Of a DNA stretch of 14,847 nucleotides, positions 1 through 6,821 are shown piece after piece. Source of the stretch: a bacterium (GTDB lineage: Bacteria > Bacteroidota > Ignavibacteria > Kapaibacteriales > UBA961); contig JALHLL010000064.1 of NCBI GenBank assembly GCA_022844575.1, positions 1 through 14,847 on the forward strand, read 5' to 3'. The stretch's first letter is position 1; each line of letters starts with the position of its first letter. Both the position numbers and the translations under genes were made by a program. The notes under the pieces were generated by a model, which searched no databases, was not told where the DNA came from, and was given only the letters and a program-made list of their open reading frames with translations.

Positions 1-375
1 ATGCCGGGTTTCGGCTATGCAAGTGCCTCGAAAACCGATAGAAAAGCATGGCATGAATTGAATTACGGTTACTTATTGGAAAGAGAACAATTACGTTTGA
101 TATGTGTTCTTATAGACGGACGACATGACCCCATGCCTTCGGATATGGAATTGATTGAACGATTGGAGAACGGCGGCAGAAAATACATTATTGTTCTTAC
201 CAAATGCGATAAGTTGAATAGTACGCAAATGAGCGAAAGACAAGAGCAAATAAATGAAGTATTATCATTATGCGAATATTATGTTGATGTTCTGCCTTAT
301 TCCTCAAGAACACGACTTGGGCGTGAACAATTATGGGGAGTCATTAAAAGAGAAACAAAAGCAGCAAAAGAATAA
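1..375 (+). CDS. engB: Ribosome biogenesis GTP-binding protein EngB/YihA/YsxC, 5' truncated by the window edge
   Basis: This is the C-terminal part of the TRAFAC-class GTPase that helps assemble the large ribosomal subunit. The visible 124 residues begin inside the G3 motif (DxPG). The aspartate lies off the window and MPGFGYA is visible, so the first ATG is not a start codon. The G4 base-specificity motif is TKCD at residues 67-70 of the fragment (T in place of N is usual in this family), and the G5-like segment is SSRTRLG at 101-107. The stretch REQLRLICVLIDGRHDP at 28-44 is a family hallmark. It ends 31 nt before purE on the same strand, so they are probably co-transcribed. The G1 (P-loop) and G2 parts cannot be judged here. 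Family assignment is firm. Confidence 0.93.
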   Translation: MPGFGYASASKTDRKAWHELNYGYLLEREQLRLICVLIDGRHDPMPSDMELIERLENGGRKYIIVLTKCDKLNSTQMSERQEQINEVLSLCEYYVDVLPYSSRTRLGREQLWGVIKRETKAAKE

Positions 376-406
376 TTACCATTCCATATAAAATTACAGA
401 TACACC

Positions 407-898
407 ATGGCGACACATGAATCACCGCTTGTCGGTATAATTATGGGTAGCGATTCGGATTTGCCGACGATGAAAGAAGCAGCCGATATATGCGAACAAT
501 TTTCCGTACCTTATGAAATGAAAGTAGTTTCGGCACACCGCACACCGACCGATATGGCTGAGTATGGTGTTTCGGCGCATAAGCGGGGTATCAAAGTAAT
601 TATTGCCGGTGCCGGCGGTGCTGCTCATTTGCCCGGTATGATTGCGGCATTCAGCCCCTTACCTGTAATTGGAGTGCCGGTGCAGTCAAAATCATTGCAT
701 GGTCAGGACTCATTATTATCTATTGTACAAATGCCTCCGGGTGTCCCCGTTGCAACGGTTGCCATAGGCGGTGGTAAAAATGCGGGAATACTTGCAATAC
801 AAATTCTATCGGTTGCGGATATGGAATTGCATAATAAAATTATTGACTATAAAAATCAAATGGCAAATGAATCGAGAAGCAAAAACGATTCATTATAA
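407..898 (+). CDS. purE: N5-carboxyaminoimidazole ribonucleotide mutase (PurE class I)
   Basis: PurE moves the carboxyl group of N5-CAIR to give CAIR in cytosolic de novo purine synthesis. The protein has 163 residues, normal for a stand-alone class I PurE. Visible family motifs are GSDSD at 14-18 (phosphate/substrate binding), SAHRTP at 42-47 with the catalytic-type histidine at 44, AHLPGM at 73-78, and the late block LHGQDSLLSIVQMP at 98-110. The class I pattern implies that a PurK partner makes N5-CAIR elsewhere in the genome, since none is in the window. The ATG at 407 has no Shine-Dalgarno sequence but places the family N-terminus correctly. It lies between engB and psd with gaps of 31 and 32 nt. 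Confidence 0.96.
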   Translation: MATHESPLVGIIMGSDSDLPTMKEAADICEQFSVPYEMKVVSAHRTPTDMAEYGVSAHKRGIKVIIAGAGGAAHLPGMIAAFSPLPVIGVPVQSKSLHGQDSLLSIVQMPPGVPVATVAIGGGKNAGILAIQILSVADMELHNKIIDYKNQMANESRSKNDSL

Positions 899-930
899 AT
901 ACTTTTTTGATATAAAATACAGGCACACAT

Positions 931-1590
931 ATGATAACACGTTACGGATATGATAATGCTTTTTTAATGTTAGGATTCGGGCTTGCACTTATACTTTTGG
1001 GTGTGTTTTTATTAAAAGGGGTATGGATGGGACTTTCCGTTACATTGGGAATAGTAACCGTTGCTTTTACACTGTGGTTTTTTCGCGACCCTGAGCGTAC
1101 AATTCCGAATGAAGCATTATCGGATGATTCGATTTTGATTGCGCCTGCCGATGGTAAAGTAGTACAGATAATTCCGGTACAGGAAAAAGACTATTTAAAA
1201 AGCGAAGCAACACAAATAAGTATATTCCTTTCTCCTTTGGACGTGCATGTAAACCGCACGCCGGTAAGCGGATTTGTGGGGTTTTTTAAATATATGCCCG
1301 GTGATTATTTGGTGGCATGGCATCCGAAAAGCTCGGAACTGAATGAACAATCACGTATTGGTGTACAAACATCAAAAGCCAAAGTATTATTCAAACAAAT
1401 TACAGGAGTTTTGGCAAGGAGAATTGTTTGCGAAGTAAAAGAAGGCGATACATTAACGGTAGGCGAAAAAATAGGAATGATGAAATTCGGTTCGCGTATG
1501 GATATTATCGTACCGAATTCCACGGCGATAAATGTAAAAGTGGGTGATAGGGTAGTAGGTGGCGAAACGACATTAGGAAGATTACAATAA
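931..1590 (+). CDS. psd: Phosphatidylserine decarboxylase proenzyme, short (PSD-A) type
   Basis: This inner-membrane enzyme converts phosphatidylserine to phosphatidylethanolamine using a pyruvoyl group made by self-cleavage. At 219 residues it belongs to the short, archaetidylserine-decarboxylase-like class rather than the longer E. coli form. Two hydrophobic segments (about 11-30 and 33-50) anchor the N-terminus. The catalytic body shows APADG at 71-75, DVHVNRTP at 104-111 and FGSR at 186-189. In this class the Gly-Ser bond (187/188) is the expected cleavage site, leaving Ser188 as the pyruvoyl precursor of the alpha chain. The ATG at 931 has no strong ribosome-binding site. The stop TAA shares its last A with the ATG of the next gene, suggesting translational coupling. 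No phosphatidylserine synthase gene is visible in the window. Confidence 0.95.
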   Translation: MITRYGYDNAFLMLGFGLALILLGVFLLKGVWMGLSVTLGIVTVAFTLWFFRDPERTIPNEALSDDSILIAPADGKVVQIIPVQEKDYLKSEATQISIFLSPLDVHVNRTPVSGFVGFFKYMPGDYLVAWHPKSSELNEQSRIGVQTSKAKVLFKQITGVLARRIVCEVKEGDTLTVGEKIGMMKFGSRMDIIVPNSTAINVKVGDRVVGGETTLGRLQ

Positions 1591-1940
1591 TGGATAATAA
1601 TAGTATTCCGAAAGCGATAACCAGACCCAAGCCGTATTTACTTACGGTTGAGTATGCCGATGGTATAAAAGCAACAATACTATTATCGAAACTACGGGAA
1701 GAATGCCCTTGCGCGGTATGCAAAGGCGAAGAAATAATGGGTGTGCGCTATACATTCGGAATACAGGTAATGAAGCCGGGTATGAATGAATTGGAAGCAC
1801 TTATACCAACGGGTAATTATGCAATACAAGCACGATGGAAAGATGGGCATGATAGCGGTATTTATACATGGGAACAACTAAAAACCATAATGCAAAACAA
1901 TGCCCTTTCCGAAAACGAGCTAAAAGCTTTGGAAAATTAA
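1590..1940 (+). CDS. DUF971 protein (gamma-butyrobetaine hydroxylase-like N-terminal domain, zinc-binding)
   Basis: This is a small stand-alone DUF971 protein of 116 residues, full length for the family. The same fold forms the N-terminal zinc domain of gamma-butyrobetaine hydroxylase, but the oxygenase domain is absent here. The probable zinc ligands are Cys39, Cys41 and Cys44 (in the motif ECPCAVCKG) and His87 (in WKDGHDSGIYTW). In other bacteria such proteins sit near iron-sulfur cluster carriers or ParA/Mrp-type ATPases; no such neighbour is visible here, so no specific role can be stated. It starts by a one-base TAATG overlap with psd, implying coupled translation. Its last codons and stop are built into a transcription terminator. 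Confidence 0.88.
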   Translation: MDNNSIPKAITRPKPYLLTVEYADGIKATILLSKLREECPCAVCKGEEIMGVRYTFGIQVMKPGMNELEALIPTGNYAIQARWKDGHDSGIYTWEQLKTIMQNNALSENELKALEN

Positions 1941-1953
1941 GCTCGTTTTTTTT
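1912..1953 (+). terminator. Rho-independent terminator of the engB-purE-psd-DUF971 run
   Basis: A perfect 10-bp inverted repeat (AAAACGAGCT at 1912-1921 pairing with AGCTCGTTTT at 1940-1949) encloses an 18-nt loop and runs into eight consecutive T residues (1946-1953). The left arm lies inside the last codons of the DUF971 gene and the TAA stop (1938-1940) touches the right arm. It separates the upstream run from alkC. Confidence 0.85.
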
Positions 1954-1984
1954 CAACTGACATACACCTGACACAACCCCTTTT

Positions 1985-1992
1985 TAGTTTTG
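1985..1992 (+). promoter_or_regulatory. Putative Bacteroidota-type -7 element (TAGTTTTG) for alkC
   Basis: TAGTTTTG fits the TAnnTTTG -7 consensus of the Bacteroidota primary sigma factor. It lies 31 nt after the upstream terminator's T-tract and 18 nt before the alkC ATG, where a new transcription unit should begin. No convincing -33 TTG is present at 19-21 nt upstream, so support rests on position and on recurrence at two other unit heads. Confidence 0.4.
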
Positions 1993-1999
1993 CTTAAAA

Positions 2000-2005
2000 A
2001 AGAGG
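2000..2005 (+). promoter_or_regulatory. alkC: Shine-Dalgarno site deciding the alkC start
   Basis: AAGAGG lies 5 nt before the ATG at 2011. It is the only clear Shine-Dalgarno-like match close to a start codon in the window. It favours ATG 2011 over an in-frame TTG at 1990, which would place this site inside the coding region. Confidence 0.6.
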
Positions 2006-2010
2006 ACACA

Positions 2011-3096
2011 ATGCCGGAACAACTGAAAAATATTTATACGCCCGAGAAAATTACCGCAATAGCAGATGCCGTAAAAAAAGAAAATAAACGTTTCGATAAG
2101 GAATCCTTTATTACATCAGTGTTTGATGAAGCATGGCAATCACGTGAGTTAAAAGACAGGATGCACCATATAGCCGATTCTTTATATAATTGTTTAAATG
2201 GCGATTATGAACAAAGAATAGAAATACTTTTAGGTGTCGCGCCACGCTTTAGTGGATTTGAGTATATGCTTTTCCCTGATATAGTGGAAAGACAAGGTTT
2301 GGAGTATGAAGAAATCTCATTAAAAGCATTAAAAGAATTTACAAAAACATCAAGCTCCGAATTTGCCATACGCCCATTTATTGTCAGGAATCCCGAAAAA
2401 GTAATGTCCGTACTCAACGAATGGAGTAAAGACGAACATTTTGCCATAAGACGTTGTGCCAGTGAGGGATGCAGACCCCGCTTGCCATGGGCAATGGCTT
2501 TGCCGCAATTTCAAAAAAATCCCGAACCGATTTTACCGATTTTGGAACGATTAAAAAATGATGATACCGATTATGTGAGGCGTAGTGTTGCCAATAATCT
2601 TAATGATATTTCGAAAGACCATCCCGATAAAGTATTGGAAATAATTGGAAGATGGAAAGGGAATTCGGAATATACGGATTGGATTTGCAAACATGCTTCG
2701 CGTACTTTGTTAAAGAAAAGTAATCCGAAAGCATTAGCACTGCATGGATTTACGGGCAAAGGTGAAGATTTGGATGTACGGGAATTTTCTTTGGAAAAAT
2801 CGACAGTATATATAGGTGGCGAAAATCGTTTTTCATGTACAGTACTATCTTCTTCAACAAAAAAACGAAAAGTACGTATTGAATATGCCATTGATTATGT
2901 AAAAAATAACGGCAAAACTTCGCGTAAAGTGTTTGTATTGACGGAAAGAGAATTTGAACCGAATTCCGAATATCGAATTAATAGAAATATACCTTTACAT
3001 GATATGACGACACGGAAACATTATGCAGGTGTACATATAATTACGCTTCTTCTTAATGGGCAAGCAATGGCGCATGGTGAGTTTGAGTTGATATGA
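2011..3096 (+). CDS. alkC: AlkC-type alkylpurine DNA glycosylase with C-terminal Ig-like domain
   Basis: AlkC removes positively charged N3-alkylated purines such as 3-methyladenine from DNA as the first step of base-excision repair. The 361-residue protein starts at ATG 2011, which has a good ribosome-binding site. Residues about 1-250 form the helical HEAT-like-repeat domain, with family blocks SSSEFAIRPF at 114-123, ASEGCRPRLPWAMALP at 150-165 and RRSVANNLNDISKDHP at 190-205. Glu117, Glu152 and Asp199 line up at a constant offset of four with the acidic active-site residues I recall for Pseudomonas fluorescens AlkC (Glu121, Glu156, Asp203), so the active site appears intact. Residues about 255-361 are beta-rich and match the Ig-like domain found in part of the AlkC family. 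It forms its own transcription unit after a terminator. I see no adaptive-response regulator nearby. Confidence 0.92.
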   Translation: MPEQLKNIYTPEKITAIADAVKKENKRFDKESFITSVFDEAWQSRELKDRMHHIADSLYNCLNGDYEQRIEILLGVAPRFSGFEYMLFPDIVERQGLEYEEISLKALKEFTKTSSSEFAIRPFIVRNPEKVMSVLNEWSKDEHFAIRRCASEGCRPRLPWAMALPQFQKNPEPILPILERLKNDDTDYVRRSVANNLNDISKDHPDKVLEIIGRWKGNSEYTDWICKHASRTLLKKSNPKALALHGFTGKGEDLDVREFSLEKSTVYIGGENRFSCTVLSSSTKKRKVRIEYAIDYVKNNGKTSRKVFVLTEREFEPNSEYRINRNIPLHDMTTRKHYAGVHIITLLLNGQAMAHGEFELI

Positions 3097-3119
3097 ATAT
3101 AAGTGTACTACTACACCTA

Positions 3120-3377
3120 TCACAACTTAAAATAACCTTCTCTGTCTAATCTCCAGTAATCTCGCCGGCAACGGTCTTTCTTTATGCCCTCCATTAGAGA
3201 CTTTTGCTTGAGAGGACCGAATAACTCTTCATCACAATCAGTTATAAGCAGATGGTTTGCGTCCAATGACCTTTGTCTTATTTGAAACAAAAGTTCAAAG
3301 AACATTTCTGCTCTATCGGTAAAGCGGCTTAATACCCCTAAATTTGTAGGTAATAAGAGACAGAAAACAGATGTCAT
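3120..3377 (-). CDS. Possible small hypothetical protein or gene remnant between alkC and recG
   Basis: An 85-codon reading frame on the minus strand opens at ATG 3377 (or one codon earlier at GTG) and fills most of the gap between alkC and recG. I do not recognise a family. The C-terminal half (DCDEELFGPLKQ, then a basic and aromatic stretch ending REGYFKL) has protein-like composition with no low-complexity bias, and its codon use is not obviously aberrant. Against it: no ribosome-binding site, the start lies inside the first codons of recG, and the probable recG promoter lies within it. It may be a decayed gene fragment or a chance open frame. Confidence 0.22.
   Translation of the reverse strand: MTSVFCLLLPTNLGVLSRFTDRAEMFFELLFQIRQRSLDANHLLITDCDEELFGPLKQKSLMEGIKKDRCRRDYWRLDREGYFKL
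3339..3346 (+). promoter_or_regulatory. Putative Bacteroidota-type -7 element (TAAATTTG) for recG
   Basis: TAAATTTG matches TAnnTTTG and ends 24 nt before the recG ATG. That is nearly the same distance as the similar element before the permease gene (23 nt). No clear -33 TTG is seen at the expected distance. Confidence 0.42.
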
Positions 3378-5623
3378 CACAATTTACACCTATACAATTT
3401 CTAAAAGGGGTGGGTCCGAAAAGGGCGGAAGCATTTCATGCTCTAAAAATCCATACCACAATGGATTTATTGCAGTATGTGCCACGTGCATATCTTGACC
3501 GAAGTACTATTTTTTCCTTATCTGATTTGGCTGAACGATGCCGTAAACAAACCCTTTTTTCTTCCGAAACGGATATTACTCTTGCGGATGTAAATTTCCG
3601 TAATGAAGCAACTGTTATAGTCCGCATAAAATCCTTGCATCGTCGTGAATTTGCGAATGGGCGAAAAATGCTTATCGCTGTTATAAAAGATGAATCGTCA
3701 CAAACTGCCGAATTGGTATTCTTCCAACAGATACAGTATTATGAACGATTGCTGAAGGAAGAACAGTTATATGTTGTTTCGGGCAGTCCTGAATTTGAAG
3801 AGCGCTATAGAAAATTACAATTTCATCATCCGGCAATAGAAAAAGTAAATGAAGAGGACGAAGAGTTATATAGCAAGGGTGTGATTCTTCCACAATATCC
3901 TATGACAAAGGAATTGAAAAATGCCGGTGTATGGATGGCTTTAGTACGCAGACTTGCCATTACCGCCCTTGAAACCGAACATGAAAAGATACGGGAAGTA
4001 TTTCCTGCCGAAATTCTAAATCGTAATAATTTGCCCGATCGAAAAACGGCTTTTTATGCCCTTCATGCGCCGAATAATCTTCGTGAAATCGGCGAGGCAA
4101 GAAAGCGCATGAAGTTTGAGGAACTTTTTTTCTTTGAAATGGTTTTAGCTTTACGTAAACGAGGAACAAAGGTAAAGGAGCAAGGCGTATTTGTTGAACC
4201 GAAAAGTGCAAAAGCAAGACAGTTGCTTGATAGATTGCCTTTTGAACTGACAGGCGCGCAAAAAAAAGTACTCAATGAGATTGCAGAGGATTTCCGTTCG
4301 GGTAAACCGATGAATCGTTTATTGCAGGGGGATGTCGGTTCGGGCAAAACGATTGTTTCGGTATTTGCAATGCTTATGGCAATCGAATCGGGGTATCAGA
4401 CACTTATTATGGCTCCTACCGAAATTTTGGCTGAGCAGCATTATAGGAGTATTACGGCACTGTTGGAAGGAATGGATGTAAATGTTGTTCAATTAGTGGG
4501 TGGGCAGAAAAAAAAGGTGCGTACTGCGGTGAACAATGAAATATCATCGGGTAAAGCGCATATCATTGTGGGTACACATGCGCTCTTCAGCGGAATGTCA
4601 AACAAATCGGAAACCCTGATAGAGTATAATAAGATCGGATTGATGGTAATTGATGAACAACATCGTTTTGGTGTTGAGCAAAGAGCAAAATTGCGCTCAT
4701 TGGCAATGAAGTCACACAAAACCGATGAACCTCCGGTACCGCATATTTTAGTAATGTCCGCCACACCTATTCCGAGAACATTAAGCATGACGCTTTATGG
4801 CGATTTGGATGTTTCCATAATCAATGAAATGCCGAAAAATCGTAAGCCGATTAAAACAAAAGTAATTTTTGAAAGCGATTTGCACAAGTATTTTGAGTTT
4901 ATTAAACAAGAGGTTCATAAGGGGAGACAAGCGTACATAGTGTATCCTTTGGTGGAACAAAGTGAAAAAATGGAATTGAAATCAGCAACGGAGCATCATG
5001 AATTTTTGAGTAATAATGTTTTTCAGGGTATGAAGGTAGGGCTTTTACACGGGCAGATGTTATGGTATGAAAAAGATGATGCGATGAAAGCTTTTAAGGA
5101 TAGAGGGTATGATATAATGGTTGCTACAACGGTAGTGGAGGTCGGTATTGATATTCCGAATGCAACGGTTATGCTTATCGAAAATGCCGAACGTTTTGGT
5201 TTGTCGCAGTTACATCAGTTAAGGGGTAGGGTTGGGCGCGGGGCGGAGCAATCATATTGTTATCTGGCAACGAAAGATCATTTTCGGTATCATATAGGCA
5301 AAAAGCCCGAAGAACTTTCCTCTGCTCGAGCTACGGTTTTACGTTTGAAAACTATGGAAGACACAACCGACGGTTTTCAAATAGCGGAAGTTGATTTGAA
5401 ATTACGAGGACCCGGTGATATTCTCGGAACAAGGCAAAGCGGTCTGCCGGAATTTCGATATACCGACCTGATATCTGATGGTGATATTGTGTCAATAGCA
5501 CGTAAAGAAGCATTTGCTCTTATTGAGCAAGACCCGCATCTTAGAAAACCCGAGCATCGTGAACTGCGTTCCGCCTTTTTGGATGAATACTCCGCAGGAC
5601 ATGGTTTTTTTGATGTTGCATAG
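3371..5623 (+). CDS. recG: ATP-dependent DNA helicase RecG
   Basis: RecG is a double-stranded DNA translocase that reverses stalled replication forks and processes Holliday junctions and R-loops. The 750-residue product is close to the usual family length. An N-terminal helix-hairpin-helix-like segment (PIQFLKGVGPKRAEAF, 7-22) leads into the OB-fold wedge domain (about 60-160). The superfamily 2 helicase core has Walker A GDVGSGKT at 320-327, DEQH box at 428-431, motif III SATPIPRT at 463-470 and motif VI QLRGRVGRG at 616-624. The TRG-type region LKLRGPGDILGTRQSG (676-691) couples ATP hydrolysis to translocation. The ATG at 371 nt after the start of the preceding gap (position 3371) is supported by the conserved N-terminus. 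A promoter-like TAAATTTG lies just upstream. Nothing appears damaged. Confidence 0.97.
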   Translation: MSSQFTPIQFLKGVGPKRAEAFHALKIHTTMDLLQYVPRAYLDRSTIFSLSDLAERCRKQTLFSSETDITLADVNFRNEATVIVRIKSLHRREFANGRKMLIAVIKDESSQTAELVFFQQIQYYERLLKEEQLYVVSGSPEFEERYRKLQFHHPAIEKVNEEDEELYSKGVILPQYPMTKELKNAGVWMALVRRLAITALETEHEKIREVFPAEILNRNNLPDRKTAFYALHAPNNLREIGEARKRMKFEELFFFEMVLALRKRGTKVKEQGVFVEPKSAKARQLLDRLPFELTGAQKKVLNEIAEDFRSGKPMNRLLQGDVGSGKTIVSVFAMLMAIESGYQTLIMAPTEILAEQHYRSITALLEGMDVNVVQLVGGQKKKVRTAVNNEISSGKAHIIVGTHALFSGMSNKSETLIEYNKIGLMVIDEQHRFGVEQRAKLRSLAMKSHKTDEPPVPHILVMSATPIPRTLSMTLYGDLDVSIINEMPKNRKPIKTKVIFESDLHKYFEFIKQEVHKGRQAYIVYPLVEQSEKMELKSATEHHEFLSNNVFQGMKVGLLHGQMLWYEKDDAMKAFKDRGYDIMVATTVVEVGIDIPNATVMLIENAERFGLSQLHQLRGRVGRGAEQSYCYLATKDHFRYHIGKKPEELSSARATVLRLKTMEDTTDGFQIAEVDLKLRGPGDILGTRQSGLPEFRYTDLISDGDIVSIARKEAFALIEQDPHLRKPEHRELRSAFLDEYSAGHGFFDVA

Positions 5624-5662
5624 TGTTGAATGCTTTTTCCTCAACTTCACGACGTTGCTTCG

Positions 5663-5670
5663 TATCTTTG
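5663..5670 (+). promoter_or_regulatory. Putative Bacteroidota-type -7 element (TATCTTTG) for the permease gene
   Basis: TATCTTTG is an exact TAnnTTTG match in the short gap after recG, ending 23 nt before the permease ATG at 5694. It suggests that the permease, and perhaps scpB behind it, start their own transcript. No good -33 element is visible at the usual spacing. Confidence 0.42.
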
Positions 5671-5693
5671 CGATTCATTAGCGATTTGTGATT

Positions 5694-6773
5694 ATGATTC
5701 AATACATCATCAAGCGGATATTATTGTTTATCCCCACTTTGTTTATTATCACGGTTATTTCCTTTAGCATAAGCAGGTTAGCACCGGGCGATCCGGCAGC
5801 GTTGAAGGTAGGAGCAGGTGCTGATGGTAATATGAGCAGCTCAACAGGAATCAATGCCAAAATTATCGAACTTGTGCGCAAACAATGGAATCTCGATAAA
5901 CCGGTTTGGCAGCAATATGTTATTTGGTTGGGCGATATGTTGATGTTTGATTTTAGAGATGCATTTGCCAATGGGCAAACAAATCTTTCCTTAGTAAAAA
6001 CACGAAGTATGCCCTATTTCGGAGACTCTTTTCAGGATAATCGCCCCGTCATGGAAAAACTGATTGAGAAAGTACCAATCACTCTTTCAATGAGTGTATT
6101 TGCTGTTTTTCTATCATATATAATAGCGATACCTATCGGAATTTACTCAGCCACACATCAAGGTACATTCCTTGACAAAACTTCAACGTATATACTTTTT
6201 GTTTTGCATTCATTACCCTCGTTTTGGGTGGCCTCACTCATTATTACCTTTGTTTGCAATGTAGAATACTTAGGACTTTTTCCGGCTTCGGGATGGAGAT
6301 CTGTGCAGTTTAGTGAGAATTGGTCATTGTCGCAAAAGTTATACGATATTATGATTCATATGATTATGCCAATGTGTGCATATGTTTATGGAAGCTTTGC
6401 CTATATTTCTCGCCAAATGCGTTCGGCTATGTTGGAAACTGTGAGGCAGGATTATATAAGAACAGCAAGAGCAAAAGGATTAAGTGAAAGGACTGTGATT
6501 TTTAAGCACGCTTTAAGAAATTCGCTGATACCAATTATTACATTGTTTGCGGGCATACTGCCGAATTTGATTGGAGGGGCTGTTATTATTGAAACGGTTT
6601 TTGCAGTTGGTGGGATTGGCGAATTATCGTTCAAAGCACTTGTTGCACGCGATTATCCTATGATTATGGCTGTATTTACCATCTCAGCAACGTTAACACT
6701 TATAGGAATTCTTATCTCCGATATACTCTATTCCTTTGCTGACCCGCGTATTGCATTTTCCAAAAAGAATTAG
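5694..6773 (+). CDS. Peptide/nickel-type ABC transporter permease (DppB/OppB family)
   Basis: This is an inner-membrane permease subunit of the oligopeptide/dipeptide/nickel importer class, 359 residues from ATG 5694. A GTG two codons upstream is also in frame but less likely. The opening IKRILLFIPTLFIITVISF followed by RLAPGDPA is the typical DppB start: first membrane helix, then a periplasmic segment. Several further hydrophobic helices follow. The cytoplasmic EAA loop that docks on the ATPase is visible as QDYIRTARAKGLSERTVIF plus HALRNSLIP, in the region 6448-6535. The C-terminus FADPRIAF is also typical. No second permease (DppC), ATPase (DppD/F) or family 5 binding protein lies alongside, so partners must be encoded elsewhere. 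The substrate cannot be read from the sequence. Confidence 0.93.
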   Translation: MIQYIIKRILLFIPTLFIITVISFSISRLAPGDPAALKVGAGADGNMSSSTGINAKIIELVRKQWNLDKPVWQQYVIWLGDMLMFDFRDAFANGQTNLSLVKTRSMPYFGDSFQDNRPVMEKLIEKVPITLSMSVFAVFLSYIIAIPIGIYSATHQGTFLDKTSTYILFVLHSLPSFWVASLIITFVCNVEYLGLFPASGWRSVQFSENWSLSQKLYDIMIHMIMPMCAYVYGSFAYISRQMRSAMLETVRQDYIRTARAKGLSERTVIFKHALRNSLIPIITLFAGILPNLIGGAVIIETVFAVGGIGELSFKALVARDYPMIMAVFTISATLTLIGILISDILYSFADPRIAFSKKN

Positions 6774-6821
6774 TGATTTTACAAAATATTTAGTAAGACA
6801 ATAAGGCGATACATTATAGCT

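Noticed and set aside
1990..2010. TTG at 1990 as the alkC start
   Set aside because: It would put the only good Shine-Dalgarno site inside the gene and overlap the promoter-like element. ATG 2011 fits the family N-terminus.
3103..3118. Small hairpin GTGTA / TACAC after alkC
   Set aside because: Only 5 bp with a 4-nt loop and no T-tract. It is too weak to call a terminator.
3281..3299. Inverted repeat TTTGAA / TTCAAA with 7-nt spacer
   Set aside because: Arms are only 6 bp and AT-rich, with no second copy or promoter overlap. Chance is likely at this base composition.
5625..5644. Possible terminator hairpin after recG (GTTGA / TCAAC)
   Set aside because: The stem is 5 bp and no T-tract follows the right arm, so it does not look like a functional terminator.
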